A DNA stretch of 15,679 nucleotides from Bacillota bacterium (GCA_030706015.1 JAUZPI010000086.1:1-15679), one strand, 5' to 3'. Counted from the stretch's first letter, positions 6,749-14,697 are shown. Notes: generated by a model not told the origin, from the sequence alone. Translations and numbers: made by a program.

Positions 6749-6762
6749 CTGTCATGTGACAG
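6749..6762. promoter_or_regulatory. 14-bp dyad CTGTCA-TG-TGACAG between kimA and the regulator
   Basis: Perfect 6-bp arms around a 2-bp centre lie 62 bp upstream of the regulator ATG and just after the kimA stop. The loop is too small for a good RNA hairpin, so a DNA-binding site, possibly for autoregulation, is the better reading. Confidence 0.35.
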
Positions 6763-6774
6763 ATTTAACTTATT

Positions 6775-8631
6775 TTATTCAGTCTCAGCATCATCTGTTA
6801 AATGATAAGGAAATGTTGAAACGATAATATTACTATGTCTTACTAAGTTTTCCCTAAGGAAGAAGCTTGTATGATTATGCAAAACTTCACCAAAGCGTTC
6901 ATGAGTAACAAACTCAGGTAATATCACAGTTATTCTTTCATTTTTACCTGCTGCCTGGGCAATTTGTGTTATATAATTTAGTAAAGGAGTAACTACAGCT
7001 CTATAGGGTGAATATTTTGCAATAAGCAGAATATCAGTATCAAGTTCACTCCATCTCTGTTTCAATTTTTCCATGGCTTCCATATCAGTAGAAATATTAA
7101 GTGCAATAACATTGTCACTTACACTTTGAGCATATTGAAGAGCACCTATAGTTGCCCTGTTTAAGCTGGCAATTGGAACTATTACAATATGGGTATACTT
7201 TATTTTAAAATTCACCTTTTTTAAATTCAACTGACTAACACTCAAATGATCAGCAACCTTATTATAGTGAGCTTTAATTCTCATTTGAATTAAAATTATG
7301 ATAGGAATTAGAATAACAACTACGAAGGCGCCCTCATTAAATTTTTCTACTAAAATTATTGTTGTTGTTAATAAGGTAACTAAAGCACCAACTCCATTAA
7401 TTAAAGCACGTTTTTTCCAACCTTTTTCCCTTTCTTTTCTCCAATGATTAACCATACCAAATTGTCCTAGAGTAAAAGAAGTAAATACGCCAACTGCATA
7501 TAGTGGAATCAACCTATGTGTATCCGCTTTGAATGCAATAACTAGAAGACATGCTATAGTTGATAAAGCACCTATACCATAGGAGAAACTTAGCCTCTTA
7601 CCCCTGATTGTAAATTGTCTTGGAGCAAAACCATCCTTTCCCACTACATACATTAGCATAGGAAAACCTGTGTATGCTGTATTACATGCCATAAGCAATA
7701 TTATTGCCGTACTAAATTGTATTACATAGTACATTATTCCTTTATTGAATATACCAAAGGCAATCTGTGATACAACAGTTGGACCATTTTCAATTGGTAC
7801 AGCCGTATAAAATATTGCCAGTATAGAAGTACCGCCAAATATAAAAAATATTAAAGCCGATAGCAATATCATAACAATCTTAGCATTCTTTTGACTTGGT
7901 TCCTGAAAATTAGGAGCTGAATTACTTACTGCCTCAACTCCAGTTAAAGCTGAACAACCAGAAGAAAAAGCTCTTAAAATAAGAAATATCGATAGTCCTT
8001 CTGTAGCCTTTGTAGGAATAGAATACATAGGCGTTGTATGTATCCCAAGTATGAAATATTTAAATAAACCGTAAATTATCATAAAAGCCATACTGAAAAT
8101 AAAAACATAGGTTGGTATAGCAAATATTTTGGAGGATTCACTTATACCTCTTAAATTTAAGATAGTCAAAACTATAATTATGGTTACGACAAAAGTAACT
8201 TTGTACTGTGTTAAACTACTAAATGCAGAAATTATAGCATCCGCACCTGCACTGGCACTAACAGCAACTGTCAGTATGTAATCTATTATTAAACCTGCAC
8301 CAGCACATAAACCGGCCTTGGTACCCAAATTTTCCTTTGCAACTTTGTAGGCTCCTCCACCTTGAGGGTACGCTCTAATAATTTGAATATAGGAAATGGT
8401 CAGTACAATTAATAAACCAATAATCATAAATGAAGTCCAGGTTAACCACTTATAAGCTGCCATACCTAAAACTATAAGAACAAAAAGAATTTCCTGAGCA
8501 GCATAGGCAACAGATGAGATTGCATCACTTGCCATAATTGCCAGTCCAAAAGGAATATTATACTTTTCATGACTACTTTGCTCATTAGCTAACGGTTCTC
8601 CAAGTAAAACATCTAAAAATTTTTTAAGCAT
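6775..8631 (-). CDS. kimA: KimA-type potassium importer (APC superfamily)
   Basis: A 618-residue membrane transporter that aligns along its whole length with Bacillus subtilis KimA (formerly YdaO), a high-affinity K+ uptake system driven by the proton gradient. About 12 membrane segments fill residues 27-460. Residues associated with K+ binding in KimA recur at near-identical numbers: Asp36 and Tyr43 (SDAISSVAY), Asp117 (IIDYILT), Ser125, Thr230 and Glu233 (ALTGVEA), and Tyr378 in LIPLYAVGVF (one off). Signature blocks AYPQGGGAY and LRAFSSGCSALTGVEA are present. Residues about 475-610 form the cytosolic UspA-like domain through which KimA proteins dimerise. GGGGGAG precedes the ATG. In Bacillus the gene is under a c-di-AMP (ydaO) riboswitch; I do not see that fold in the leader here. 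A generic amino-acid permease is the alternative name, but less likely. Confidence 0.88.
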   Translation of the reverse strand: MLKKFLDVLLGEPLANEQSSHEKYNIPFGLAIMASDAISSVAYAAQEILFVLIVLGMAAYKWLTWTSFMIIGLLIVLTISYIQIIRAYPQGGGAYKVAKENLGTKAGLCAGAGLIIDYILTVAVSASAGADAIISAFSSLTQYKVTFVVTIIIVLTILNLRGISESSKIFAIPTYVFIFSMAFMIIYGLFKYFILGIHTTPMYSIPTKATEGLSIFLILRAFSSGCSALTGVEAVSNSAPNFQEPSQKNAKIVMILLSALIFFIFGGTSILAIFYTAVPIENGPTVVSQIAFGIFNKGIMYYVIQFSTAIILLMACNTAYTGFPMLMYVVGKDGFAPRQFTIRGKRLSFSYGIGALSTIACLLVIAFKADTHRLIPLYAVGVFTSFTLGQFGMVNHWRKEREKGWKKRALINGVGALVTLLTTTIILVEKFNEGAFVVVILIPIIILIQMRIKAHYNKVADHLSVSQLNLKKVNFKIKYTHIVIVPIASLNRATIGALQYAQSVSDNVIALNISTDMEAMEKLKQRWSELDTDILLIAKYSPYRAVVTPLLNYITQIAQAAGKNERITVILPEFVTHERFGEVLHNHTSFFLRENLVRHSNIIVSTFPYHLTDDAETE

Positions 8632-8700
8632 TCGTTACTCCCCCTATGTTATCTTATAAAACTAGTATAAGGACTATGTATCGTGATAAAAAACGTTGAA

Positions 8701-8732
8701 ATAATGGATAATACAAGCACTGCTTCCATTAT
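8701..8732. promoter_or_regulatory. Overlapping dyads at the kimA promoter start site
   Basis: ATAATGGA (8701-8708) and TCCATTAT (8725-8732) are perfect 8-bp arms, and a second dyad AAGCA-C-TGCTT (8715-8725) lies within them. Together they cover the predicted -10 and transcription start of kimA, a position suited to a repressor operator. Confidence 0.4.
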
Positions 8733-8756
8733 ATATCACTTAAGTATCCTATTCCA
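8728..8756 (-). promoter_or_regulatory. Candidate kimA promoter
   Basis: On the minus strand TGGAAT (8751-8756) and a perfect TATAAT (8728-8733) are 17 bp apart, giving a leader of about 90 nt. The -35 is weak. A further dyad AGGTTC-N13-GAACCT (8789-8813) lies upstream and could bind an activator or repressor. The remainder of the 8632-8947 gap holds only the terminator and the small ORF listed separately. Confidence 0.45.
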
Positions 8757-8822
8757 TAACTTTATTGTTTTACCTCACTTTTTCTACTAGGTTCCAATTA
8801 CGAATCAGAACCTTATTAATAA

Positions 8823-8868
8823 AAAATAACAGTCAATGATTAATAATAACAACATTGACTGTTATTTT
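8823..8868 (-). terminator. Strong intrinsic terminator after the second AraC/GyrI-like gene
   Basis: A perfect 16-bp stem (AAAATAACAGTCAATG and its complement) encloses a 14-nt loop, and the minus strand continues with a T-rich run. A/T-runs on both sides would let it work bidirectionally. It isolates kimA from the epimerase-regulator unit. Confidence 0.8.
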
Positions 8869-8882
8869 AAATAATTAGTTTC

Positions 8883-8951
8883 TTATTTAACTTCTTTGCT
8901 ATTTATTTCACTGTGTTCTTTTAATTCCATTTCAATAAAAGAATTAATCAT
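8883..8951 (-). CDS. Possible 22-residue ORF overlapping the regulator stop (ATGA)
   Basis: The regulator's TGA stop is part of ATGA, whose ATG opens 22 codons ending 14 bp before the terminator. The peptide is polar and Glu/Lys-rich (IEMELKEHSEINSKEVK). It has no Shine-Dalgarno of its own, so it would depend on coupled re-initiation. The sequence around its start is a near-duplicate of the regulator's last codons (SFIE appears in both frames), which could also mean a frameshifted C-terminal extension. No homolog is recognised. Confidence 0.28.
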   Translation of the reverse strand: MINSFIEMELKEHSEINSKEVK

Positions 8952-9868
8952 ATTTCGATAAATGACTTCAATACAGGTACAGCCTGCTTTGCACCCATTT
9001 CTTTTGAGGCACCATAATTATATTTAGGTGCTAATTCTAAAGCATATTCATATCCATATTGTTTTGGATTATAAGCTTTTATTGCTCTATTTACTTTATC
9101 AATAGCCTTCCCAAACTCATCTTCATTTTCAAAAGGCTCAGATTGGAAATACATCATTTCACCTTCTGTTAATACAACACAATCGCAGCCCTCTGGAATT
9201 TTACCAGCATATTCATATGGGACTTCAACACCTGCTGCGCAATTTGTTGTTCCTTCAGTAATAAATTCTTTGGGCAATTCTAAAATTGCAGCCTTATCCA
9301 TTTTACAATCGATACTGTTAAATAGGCCTTCCCAGTCACAGCTCTTTTCTTCACAGAAACTCCAGTAGTCATGGGCATTACTTGCCCGCATAAGAATAAG
9401 TTTTCTTTTAGGTCTCTTAACAATACTTATCATACAAAGGTCTATAGTTTCACTTTTTTTCATATTCTCTTTCTCCTTATTTTTAAGATAAGAATAGTAA
9501 TGCTTAATGGGATACTGAACAAAATATTTTACAGGTGGTTTTTCATTCCTATATTTTTGCGGTGCTATTCCGAATTCGTTTGAGAATGCTCGTGTAAAAC
9601 CTTCATGAGTATCAAATAAACAATTAACGGCTATATCTAAAATATTATCTTGACTATACAGCAAATTTTTAGCACTTTCAGTTAAACGAATTGCCCTTAT
9701 ATACTCTAAAGGAGTCCTTCCTATTAACTCTTTAAATATGCGAACTGCATGTCTTTTAGAGTATCCAGCAGCTTTAGCTAATTCTTCTATTTTAATTTCT
9801 TTATTTATATTGTCTTTAATGTAGTCCTGCATTTTCTGAACAGCCTGCACTTTCTCCCATCGTTCCAT
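8948..9868 (-). CDS. AraC-family regulator with GyrI-like domain (second copy type)
   Basis: A 306-residue regulator with the same plan as the one at 5832 but only distantly similar. The AraC DNA-binding region is at 10-110 (helix-turn-helix 1 IEELAKAAGYSKRHAVRIFK, 27-46; helix 2 around ILDIAVNCLFDTHEGFTRAFSNEFG, up to residue 100). After a linker, the GyrI-like effector domain runs from about 136 to the end, with the YGYEYALELAPKYN block near the C-terminus. The start is the ATG at 9868, preceded by GGAGG at about 9 nt; a TTG 27 bp upstream is not supported. It follows the epimerase by 62 bp, a gap with a TATAAT but no good -35, so read-through from the epimerase is likely. The ligand is unknown. 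An internal start signal lies at the domain boundary. Confidence 0.88.
   Translation of the reverse strand: MERWEKVQAVQKMQDYIKDNINKEIKIEELAKAAGYSKRHAVRIFKELIGRTPLEYIRAIRLTESAKNLLYSQDNILDIAVNCLFDTHEGFTRAFSNEFGIAPQKYRNEKPPVKYFVQYPIKHYYSYLKNKEKENMKKSETIDLCMISIVKRPKRKLILMRASNAHDYWSFCEEKSCDWEGLFNSIDCKMDKAAILELPKEFITEGTTNCAAGVEVPYEYAGKIPEGCDCVVLTEGEMMYFQSEPFENEDEFGKAIDKVNRAIKAYNPKQYGYEYALELAPKYNYGASKEMGAKQAVPVLKSFIEI
9461..9478 (-). promoter_or_regulatory. Internal ribosome binding site and in-frame ATG at the second GyrI domain boundary
   Basis: AAGGAG (9473-9478) lies 9 nt before an in-frame ATG (9461-9463, Met136), where the GyrI-like part begins (MKKSETIDL). Initiation here would yield a separate 171-residue effector domain. 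It is the same arrangement as at 6306-6322 in the other regulator. Confidence 0.4.
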
Positions 9869-9930
9869 TACTTTCCTCCAAAGAAAATATATCAAATTTC
9901 CGAATTATAATCTTGACCTAAAAAGACAAA

Positions 9931-10893
9931 CTAATAATTCAATAAGCCATAAATTTTTTCTTCATTTTCGGCATAGTGCGGCTTTTTATTAACTAAGTCT
10001 TTATTCTGAGTATACCAATCATATGCTCTTTTTAAGCCTTCAATCATTGATATTTTAGGAGTATAGTATTTTTCTATCTTTCTGGTATCAAGCATGTACT
10101 GATAATCATGGAATGGGAAAAAATCTCTACAGCCGTAATCAGTATGTTTATAATAAAATTCAGTAATATCTACAGGTTTATTGCATGCCTTTGAGCAAGC
10201 TTCTATCCATCCTCTAAAAGTAATACCATGAGTATTACCTACATTAAATGCTTCACCAATTCCATTTTCAGTCTTCAACAAAGCCATAATTGTATTATAT
10301 AAATCTTCTACATGAATAAATTGTACAATGGTTCTTCCTGAGTTAGGCAAAATAACCTTCTTGTTGTTAATAATTCTATCAAATACAAAGCCTTCTCTAT
10401 AAACGTAATTTCCTTCACCATATACATAGGGTGGTCTTAGTATTTGAACCGGAAATCTTCCTGTCTTATTTTTCTCTAATAGAAAATTTTCAGCTTGAAG
10501 CTTGTCTATACCGTAATCTCCCCAATAGTGATTCTCTCCTTTTTCACTATCCTCGCTAATAGGAATTTCATTACTTGGAACATAGACTGCGCTGGAACTT
10601 ATAAAAATATATCTTTTAATATAGCTGTTTTTTAGTGCTTCGTAAGAATTCCTTACATGAAGCACGTTTAGTGCTGATACGTCAATTACATAATCAAAAA
10701 TCATACCATATAGCTTTTGTTTAATATCCTCTGCATCTTCTCTATCACAATGAATTTCCTTAACTGCATCTCCAAAAATACCTGCCTTTGTACCTCTATT
10801 TAACACAACAACGTCAAAATTATCTTTCACCAAATTCTCTGCAATATATTTTCCTATAAAATAAGTACCTCCTAATACCAGAACCTTTTTCAT
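9931..10893 (-). CDS. NAD(P)-dependent epimerase/dehydratase (extended SDR)
   Basis: A 320-residue extended short-chain dehydrogenase. The N-terminal Rossmann motif is GGTYFIG (8-14). The catalytic set is a Ser cluster SSSAVY (99-104) and the YxxxK pair YGIDK (Tyr127, Lys131), followed by LRPPYVYGEG, all typical of sugar-nucleotide epimerases and dehydratases. The C-terminal third (residues about 215-320) forms the substrate pocket. Relatives are often called NAD-dependent epimerase or mRNA-binding-like SDR proteins; the exact sugar is not deducible. AGGGGG precedes the ATG. A cre/LacI-like sequence lies about 50 bp upstream. It appears to head a unit with the second AraC/GyrI-like regulator, so that regulator may control or respond to the pathway in which this enzyme acts. 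Confidence 0.85.
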   Translation of the reverse strand: MKKVLVLGGTYFIGKYIAENLVKDNFDVVVLNRGTKAGIFGDAVKEIHCDREDAEDIKQKLYGMIFDYVIDVSALNVLHVRNSYEALKNSYIKRYIFISSSAVYVPSNEIPISEDSEKGENHYWGDYGIDKLQAENFLLEKNKTGRFPVQILRPPYVYGEGNYVYREGFVFDRIINNKKVILPNSGRTIVQFIHVEDLYNTIMALLKTENGIGEAFNVGNTHGITFRGWIEACSKACNKPVDITEFYYKHTDYGCRDFFPFHDYQYMLDTRKIEKYYTPKISMIEGLKRAYDWYTQNKDLVNKKPHYAENEEKIYGLLNY

Positions 10894-10943
10894 ACATCTT
10901 CCCCCTCTATCCTTTTCTATAGGTTGTGCTGTTACAAGTCCGC

Positions 10944-10955
10944 GCTAACGTTTGC
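10944..10955 (-). promoter_or_regulatory. cre/LacI-type operator upstream of the epimerase
   Basis: The minus strand reads GCAAACGTTAGC, one base away from the symmetric LacI-family core GCAAACGTTTGC, within TGCAAACGTTAGCG, which fits most of the CcpA cre consensus. It is 51 bp before the epimerase ATG. The surrounding bases are notably richer in G and C than the intergenic background. Confidence 0.45.
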
Positions 10956-11032
10956 ACAATCATACTTCAGCTAATTCTAATTCAAATACCTATTAATATT
11001 AATTGACTTGAACTTTATGCATTTACTTTTAA

Positions 11033-11061
11033 TTGTAAAATATCATCCATTTTTGTATAAT
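11033..11061 (+). promoter_or_regulatory. Candidate promoter of the threonine-aldolase-like gene
   Basis: TTGTAA (11033-11038) and a perfect TATAAT (11056-11061) are 17 bp apart on the plus strand. It is the best promoter match in the gap and predicts a leader of about 228 nt. A weaker closer alternative exists (TTGCCT at about 11190 with ATAAAT). Confidence 0.5.
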
Positions 11062-11295
11062 ATTTTATTATTAAGTCATATGTTACTACTTAGCAAGTAA
11101 TTAATCAATACTTCTAGTGGATATTTAACAAAATTTAAATGATTGCTACTCCTACTTTATCTCTAGTATTATGTATATATTTATATACTATTGCCTACAC
11201 AATGTAGTAAATGATAAATTAATATTAAACCTTATTATACGCAGTTATGTTTTTATTTGATTCAAACAGAATAGATATTAATGGGAGGAATAACG

Positions 11296-12318
11296 ATGTA
11301 CAGTTTTAAGAACGATTATAGCGAAGGAGCTCATCCAAAAATATTAAATGTATTAATACAATCCAACCTGGAACAAACTGAAGGTTATGGAGAGGACATA
11401 TATTCAATAAAAGCAATTGAATTGCTAAAACAGAAAATTGGATGCAGTAATATAGATATACATTTTTTATCTGGCGGTACTCAAACAAATCTTACTGCAA
11501 TTTCAGCCTTCTTAAGACCTCACGAAGCAGCTATAGCCGCTAATACAGGACATATCCTAGTGCACGAGACTGGAGCTATCGAAGCTACAGGTCACAAGGT
11601 TATTTCTGTGGAAGTAAGCTACGGAAAACTTAAAGCTAGCGATATAAAGGCTGCACTGGACGCTCATACAGATGAGCATATGGTAAAGCCTAAGCTTGTT
11701 TACATCTCAAATCCAACAGAAATAGGTTCCATATATAAAAAGGCTGAATTGGAGCAGATAAGCAATTTTTGCAGAGAAAACAACCTAATTTTATTTATTG
11801 ATGGAGCAAGACTTGGCTCAGCATTATGTTCCTCTGAAAATGATCTACAGCTTTCAGATATTGCCAGATTAGCAGACGCTTTTTACATAGGCGGTACAAA
11901 AAATGGAGCCTTATTGGGAGAAGCATTAGTTATTTGTAAAGACTCCTTAAAAGAGGATTTTAGATTTCATCTTAAGCAAAAAGGAGCACTGCTTGCTAAG
12001 GGAAAAATTCTTGGCATTCAATTTTTAGAATTATTTAAGGATGACCTTTATTTTCAGCTTGCAGGGCATGCAAACAAGATGGCTGAATTGCTTAGTACAA
12101 ATATTAGCGCACTAGGCTATAAATTTATGATTAATTCATCCACAAATCAGATTTTCCCAATTTTCCCTAACCAAATCATAAAAAAACTTGAGACAAAGTA
12201 CAGCTTCCACGTTTGGTCAAAGATTGATGCTGACAATTCCTCAATTCGTCTTGTAACCTCCTGGGCTACAAAACAAGAGGCTGTGGAAGCTTTCATTGAA
12301 GACTTAAAAAATATATAA
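11296..12318 (+). CDS. Threonine aldolase / beta-eliminating lyase family PLP enzyme
   Basis: A 340-residue fold-type I PLP enzyme, most like low-specificity L-threonine aldolase (LtaE), which cleaves threonine or allo-threonine to glycine and acetaldehyde. It shows the N-terminal FKNDYSEGAHPKIL, the phosphate-binding GGTQTN (60-65), the ring-stacking His of VHETGA (His90), the PLP-binding Asp in FIDGARLGSAL (Asp169), and the Schiff-base lysine in GGTKNG (Lys202). The length matches the family. The ATG at 11296 is chosen because GGGAGG ends 7 nt before it; an ATG 15 bp upstream overlaps that site. It is the only plus-strand gene here and stands alone, converging on the hybrid kinase with a shared terminator. 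A related amino-acid lyase activity is the main alternative. Confidence 0.88.
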   Translation: MYSFKNDYSEGAHPKILNVLIQSNLEQTEGYGEDIYSIKAIELLKQKIGCSNIDIHFLSGGTQTNLTAISAFLRPHEAAIAANTGHILVHETGAIEATGHKVISVEVSYGKLKASDIKAALDAHTDEHMVKPKLVYISNPTEIGSIYKKAELEQISNFCRENNLILFIDGARLGSALCSSENDLQLSDIARLADAFYIGGTKNGALLGEALVICKDSLKEDFRFHLKQKGALLAKGKILGIQFLELFKDDLYFQLAGHANKMAELLSTNISALGYKFMINSSTNQIFPIFPNQIIKKLETKYSFHVWSKIDADNSSIRLVTSWATKQEAVEAFIEDLKNI

Positions 12319-12319
12319 A

Positions 12320-12359
12320 ATAACCCTATGATGTTCATGAGCAGACATCATAGGGTTAT
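12320..12359. terminator. Bidirectional terminator between convergent genes
   Basis: A perfect 15-bp stem (ATAACCCTATGATGT and complement) with a 10-nt loop begins two bases after the aldolase stop and 43 bp after the kinase stop. On the minus strand it is followed by TTTATATATTTTTT, a good tail for the kinase transcript; the plus-strand tail is short (CTTAAG), so it may work less well for the aldolase. Confidence 0.8.
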
Positions 12360-12402
12360 CTTAAGCAGCAAAAACCTTAGCAATAAATAATTCAAAGCTT
12401 AA

Positions 12403-14601
12403 TCATATCTGACTTAATATTTCATAAAGCTTATCAATTTTAACAGGCTTTGAAATATGGCTATCCATACCTGCCTGCTTACACATATCTATATCCTCTT
12501 TCAAAGCCCCAGCTGTTAGTGCAATAATTGGGATATGTTTTCCCATATCCTTTTCTTTTGATCTAATTATCCTTGTGGCAGTTAGACCATCCATTTCAGG
12601 CATCTGAACATCCATAAGTATAACATCATATGTATTTTCTTCAAATTTCTCAACTGCCACAATTCCGTTTTCTGCGAAGTCAGCTGTACATCCAAGCTTT
12701 TTGATATACGCTGTTGCTATTTGTCTATTTATTTTATTATCATCAACAAGAAGTATTTTTAGATTTAATAATCTTTCAGTTACTTCTTTTTCAGTTTCTA
12801 AATGGTTAGAGTCATCCTTAGTTTTCTTTATAATTTGTAGAGGTATATAACAGCTAAAGGTGCTTCCTTTTCCAGCTTCACTTTTAACTTCAATGCTTCC
12901 TCCCATAAGTTCCAACAGTTTTTTTACAATTGAAAGTCCAAGTCCAGTACCTCCAAATTTTCTAGCTGAAGTATTATCCGCCTGCTTAAAGCTCTCAAAT
13001 ATAACTTCAATCTTATCTTGAGAAATTCCTATACCAGTATCTGAAACTACCATAGCTGCAAGCACTTCTCCCTGGGATTCCCTCACTAACTCTAAACTAA
13101 CTGTAACTTCGCCTTTCTCTGTAAATTTTAATGAATTACCTAAAAGATTTATTAATATTTGCCTTACCCTTACAACATCACCTAAAACATGATCATTTAT
13201 ATTTTCATCTATAAAACATTTTAATTGTATTTTTTTCTTTTCAGCTATAACCTTAAAAGTCTCAACTGTATCTTTAATTGATTCCTTTATATTGAAAGAG
13301 CTTTTTTCTATTTCCAGCTTTCCTGCTTCAATTTTTGAAAAATCCAATATATCATTTATTACAGTTAATAAAGATTCTGCTGAATTTACTATCATCTTTA
13401 TGTATCTTTTTTGTTCACTTCTGGATAAGTCCATATTATCAAGTATTTCTGCAATACCTATTACGGCATTCATTGGAGTTCTTATTTCATGACTCATATT
13501 AGCAAGGAATTGTCCTTTAGCCATACTAGCACGCTCTGCTAATTCTTTTGAACTTTTGGCTTCCTGTAAGGCTTCCTCTAGTTCAGTAATATTCCTTAGT
13601 ACAATAAGTTTACCATTATCCTTACCATTTTTATCATAAATATTAGAAATACGAATATCATAATATTCTATTACGCCATTATTCCTGTAGCTGATTTTAG
13701 AATCTTTGTTTGAAAGGTTTATTATATACTCGCATAATTCAATCCAGTTTCCTAAAACCAATGTAATATGTTTACCTTCATAATTATTATGATTTTCTCT
13801 CAGTATAATTTCCCTTGCAGTTTTATTCATATCTAGCACTCTTTTTTGTTCATCAATAACTATAACAATGTCATCCATCTCCTCCACAAGTCTATCCCTG
13901 GCAATTGGTACTATATCTAATAATTTATATTGAAATAAAGCACGAAGATATAAAATTCCTGTAATTAAAGATGAAAAGGGTGTAATATCAATATCCTTTA
14001 TTGGAAGTATATCTAAATTAAATACTATGTTAGATAAAATAGGTATAAAGACTGCTATTGTTATAATAATCGCCTGTATCCTATATACTGAATTTGATTT
14101 TATACATGTTTTAATAAGAATGATGATTGCAACAAGTATAAAACCATAAAGGTAAATCATATTTAAAAAATACAAAGGTCCATTTTGTAAAACAAGAATT
14201 CCGTTTCTAACAAAAACCTTTTCGTAAAATTTATGATGAATAGGATTTGTCCATAAAGCTATTATCATAAAAAAAGGAAGTGTTATATACCTTATCCACT
14301 GTTTTAAACTTAAATACTCTTCTCTATTCTTATACCAGTACGCTAAAGCATAATAAGACAATGGAGCAGCTTCTATACCAAAGTACCTCATATTAGCGAA
14401 TAAAATTTTTAGGTTTATATTGTTCTCTAAAAAAGCTAATGCCTGAAAGAAAGTCCATATAAAAATAGCTGACATTAGTATGATTATTGGATATGCCCCC
14501 ATAGAACTTCTTCTCCTTATAGCCATTATTCCTACAATAATTGAAAAGGCAGAAGCCATAAATAAGGTATATACATAAAAATTATAAATATTAGTCATCA
14601 T
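12403..14601 (-). CDS. Hybrid sensor histidine kinase (7TM-PAS-HisKA-HATPase-REC)
   Basis: A 732-residue membrane kinase. Residues 1-225 carry about seven hydrophobic segments of the HisKA_7TM type; a PAS domain follows (about 235-345, VIVIDEQKRVLDMNKTA), then a short coiled coil. The H-box is FLANMSHEIRTPMN with phospho-acceptor His371. The ATP-binding domain has an N-box (about 486, INLLGNSLKFTE), a G1 box DTGIGIS and a G2 box GGTGLGLS (about 549). The C-terminal receiver (617-732) has acidic DD in LLVDDNKINRQ and the phospho-acceptor Asp664 in LMDVQMPEMDG, with Lys in SKPV. There is no HPt or output domain, so signal must pass to proteins coded elsewhere. AGGAGG precedes tandem ATGs (14601 and 14598); either could start. 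It follows the lipoprotein gene, but a terminator separates them. Confidence 0.93.
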   Translation of the reverse strand: MMTNIYNFYVYTLFMASAFSIIVGIMAIRRRSSMGAYPIIILMSAIFIWTFFQALAFLENNINLKILFANMRYFGIEAAPLSYYALAYWYKNREEYLSLKQWIRYITLPFFMIIALWTNPIHHKFYEKVFVRNGILVLQNGPLYFLNMIYLYGFILVAIIILIKTCIKSNSVYRIQAIIITIAVFIPILSNIVFNLDILPIKDIDITPFSSLITGILYLRALFQYKLLDIVPIARDRLVEEMDDIVIVIDEQKRVLDMNKTAREIILRENHNNYEGKHITLVLGNWIELCEYIINLSNKDSKISYRNNGVIEYYDIRISNIYDKNGKDNGKLIVLRNITELEEALQEAKSSKELAERASMAKGQFLANMSHEIRTPMNAVIGIAEILDNMDLSRSEQKRYIKMIVNSAESLLTVINDILDFSKIEAGKLEIEKSSFNIKESIKDTVETFKVIAEKKKIQLKCFIDENINDHVLGDVVRVRQILINLLGNSLKFTEKGEVTVSLELVRESQGEVLAAMVVSDTGIGISQDKIEVIFESFKQADNTSARKFGGTGLGLSIVKKLLELMGGSIEVKSEAGKGSTFSCYIPLQIIKKTKDDSNHLETEKEVTERLLNLKILLVDDNKINRQIATAYIKKLGCTADFAENGIVAVEKFEENTYDVILMDVQMPEMDGLTATRIIRSKEKDMGKHIPIIALTAGALKEDIDMCKQAGMDSHISKPVKIDKLYEILSQI

Positions 14602-14656
14602 AATCGCCTCCTATTGGGCTAACTTATAATCAAATCATTACTCATGCAAACATATA

Positions 14657-14692
14657 AAAAAGGAGAATCTCTTATATTAGATTCCCCTTTTT
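14657..14692 (-). terminator. Intrinsic terminator after the lipoprotein gene
   Basis: AAAAAGGGGAATCT pairs with AGATTCTCCTTTTT (one G-U pair) around an 8-nt loop, with a T6 run on the minus strand, 5 bp after the lipoprotein stop. It partly or fully separates lipoprotein transcription from the kinase. Confidence 0.82.
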
Positions 14693-14697
14693 ACTAT

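Larger units (their letters stand above)
10894..11295. other. Divergent intergenic region between the epimerase and the threonine-aldolase-like gene
   Basis: Besides the operator and promoter listed separately, this region contains a GTATATA-TT-TATATAC dyad around 11172-11187 in the predicted leader of the plus-strand gene. I see no gene, tRNA or recognised riboswitch motif. The long leader leaves room for an RNA element that I cannot identify by eye. Confidence 0.5.

Noticed and set aside
8632..8740. ydaO-type c-di-AMP riboswitch before kimA
   Set aside because: The expected conserved G/C-rich core was not found by eye and the leader after the best promoter is too short; a covariance search would be decisive.
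4771..11215. Shared 12-mer ATGTAGTAAATG at 4771-4782 and 11204-11215
   Set aside because: A single A/T-rich 12-mer match in 15.7 kb is expected by chance, and the two contexts are unrelated.
12147..12338. Minus-strand ORF of 63 codons over the aldolase end
   Set aside because: Antisense to the C-terminal part of the PLP enzyme and covers the terminator stem.
13292..13492. Plus-strand ORF of 66 codons
   Set aside because: Antisense to the kinase H-box region, which is strongly conserved on the other strand.
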